Assembly (NCBI GenBank): GCA_013334735.1
Contig: JAAXXA010000165.1
Location: 1 to 6,733 of the forward strand
Direction: 5' to 3'
From: Bacteroidota bacterium
GTDB taxonomy: Bacteria; Bacteroidota; Bacteroidia; Bacteroidales; CG2-30-32-10
DNA length: 6,733 nucleotides
Positions 6,685-6,733 of the stretch are shown in pieces. Every line of letters starts with the position of its first letter. Position 1 is the stretch's first letter. The notes below the pieces were generated by a model that saw nothing but the letters and a program-made list of their open reading frames with translations, made no database searches and was not told the origin of the DNA. The translations under genes were made by a program, and so were the position numbers.

Positions 6685-6699
6685 GATGCCTCCGGCATC
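6685..6699. repeat. palindrome 3 of the array
   Basis: GATGCC-TCC-GGCATC forms a perfect 6-base-pair stem with a 3-base loop. On the minus strand it is followed at once by GTAG and the linker core. Confidence 0.85.
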
Positions 6700-6716
6700 T
6701 TATTATGTTATAAGTA

Positions 6717-6729
6717 TTTTATAGCCTAC
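6717..6729 (-). repeat. probable further linker core at the window edge
   Basis: TTTTATAGCCTAC on the plus strand closely matches TTTTATAAACCTAC at 6671-6684, which sits at the left foot of palindrome 3. By analogy another palindrome should begin at about 6730, starting TAAC, and be cut off by the window edge. This suggests at least four units. Confidence 0.4.
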
Positions 6730-6733
6730 TAAC

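Larger units (their letters stand above)
6580..6699. repeat. array of three palindromes at 52-base spacing
   Basis: Three short GC-rich perfect palindromes, each with a 3-base loop, have centres at 6588, 6640 and 6692, exactly 52 bases apart. The stems differ in sequence from one to the next, while the AT-rich linkers (35 and 36 bases) share a recurring GTTTATAAAAA-type core, present as one direct and one inverted copy (6600-6610 and 6670-6680). No T-run follows the stems on either strand, so they are not ordinary terminators. The arrangement looks like an intergenic palindromic repeat family of the kind common in Bacteroidota metagenomes (from memory, not checked). The function is unknown. 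Confidence 0.75.

Noticed and set aside
6580..6699. CRISPR array
   Set aside because: There is no constant direct repeat; the palindromic parts differ from one another and only the linkers share short AT-rich words. No cas gene is nearby.
6580..6699. Rho-independent terminators
   Set aside because: The stems are strong but none is followed by a T-run on either strand, and three in a row at fixed spacing is not how terminators occur.

Overview
The window is an AT-rich stretch (about 30% G+C by eye) in which every supportable gene lies on the minus strand. Starts are not preceded by clear Shine-Dalgarno sequences. The base composition, weak ribosome-binding sites, the selD plus DUF3343 pair and the style of the intergenic palindromes suggest an uncultured Bacteroidota-like bacterium. 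That placement is an inference, not a proof.

Read in the direction of transcription (right to left), the layout is as follows. (1) 6401-6733 is a 333-base gene-free stretch. Its distal part carries three short perfect palindromes whose centres are exactly 52 bases apart, joined by linkers with a recurring TTTATAA-type core. A further core at the very edge suggests the array continues outside the window. (2) 6400-5136 is a two-gene selenium unit: a 76-residue DUF3343 protein (putative Se/S carrier) overlapping by ATGA with selD (selenophosphate synthetase). (3) A 69-base gap follows. (4) 5066-1 is a tightly packed surface-polysaccharide cluster: Wzx-type flippase, GT2 glycosyltransferase, O-antigen ligase/polymerase-type membrane protein, GT4 glycosyltransferase, and a second GT4 (WbuB-like) cut by the window edge. 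Junctions in the cluster are 1 base, a 4-base overlap, a 23-base overlap and 1 base, so it is almost certainly one transcript.

The polysaccharide genes fit a Wzx/Wzy-type pathway. Cytoplasmic glycosyltransferases build a lipid-linked oligosaccharide, the flippase moves it across the inner membrane, and the O-antigen ligase/polymerase-family protein polymerises it or transfers it on the outer side. No initiating sugar-phosphate transferase, sugar-nucleotide genes or chain-length regulator are seen, so these must lie elsewhere. The selenium unit makes selenophosphate, but no user (selA, selB, selC, ybbB) is in the window. The genes are ordinary members of known families. The least explained structure is the evenly spaced palindrome array at the right end.
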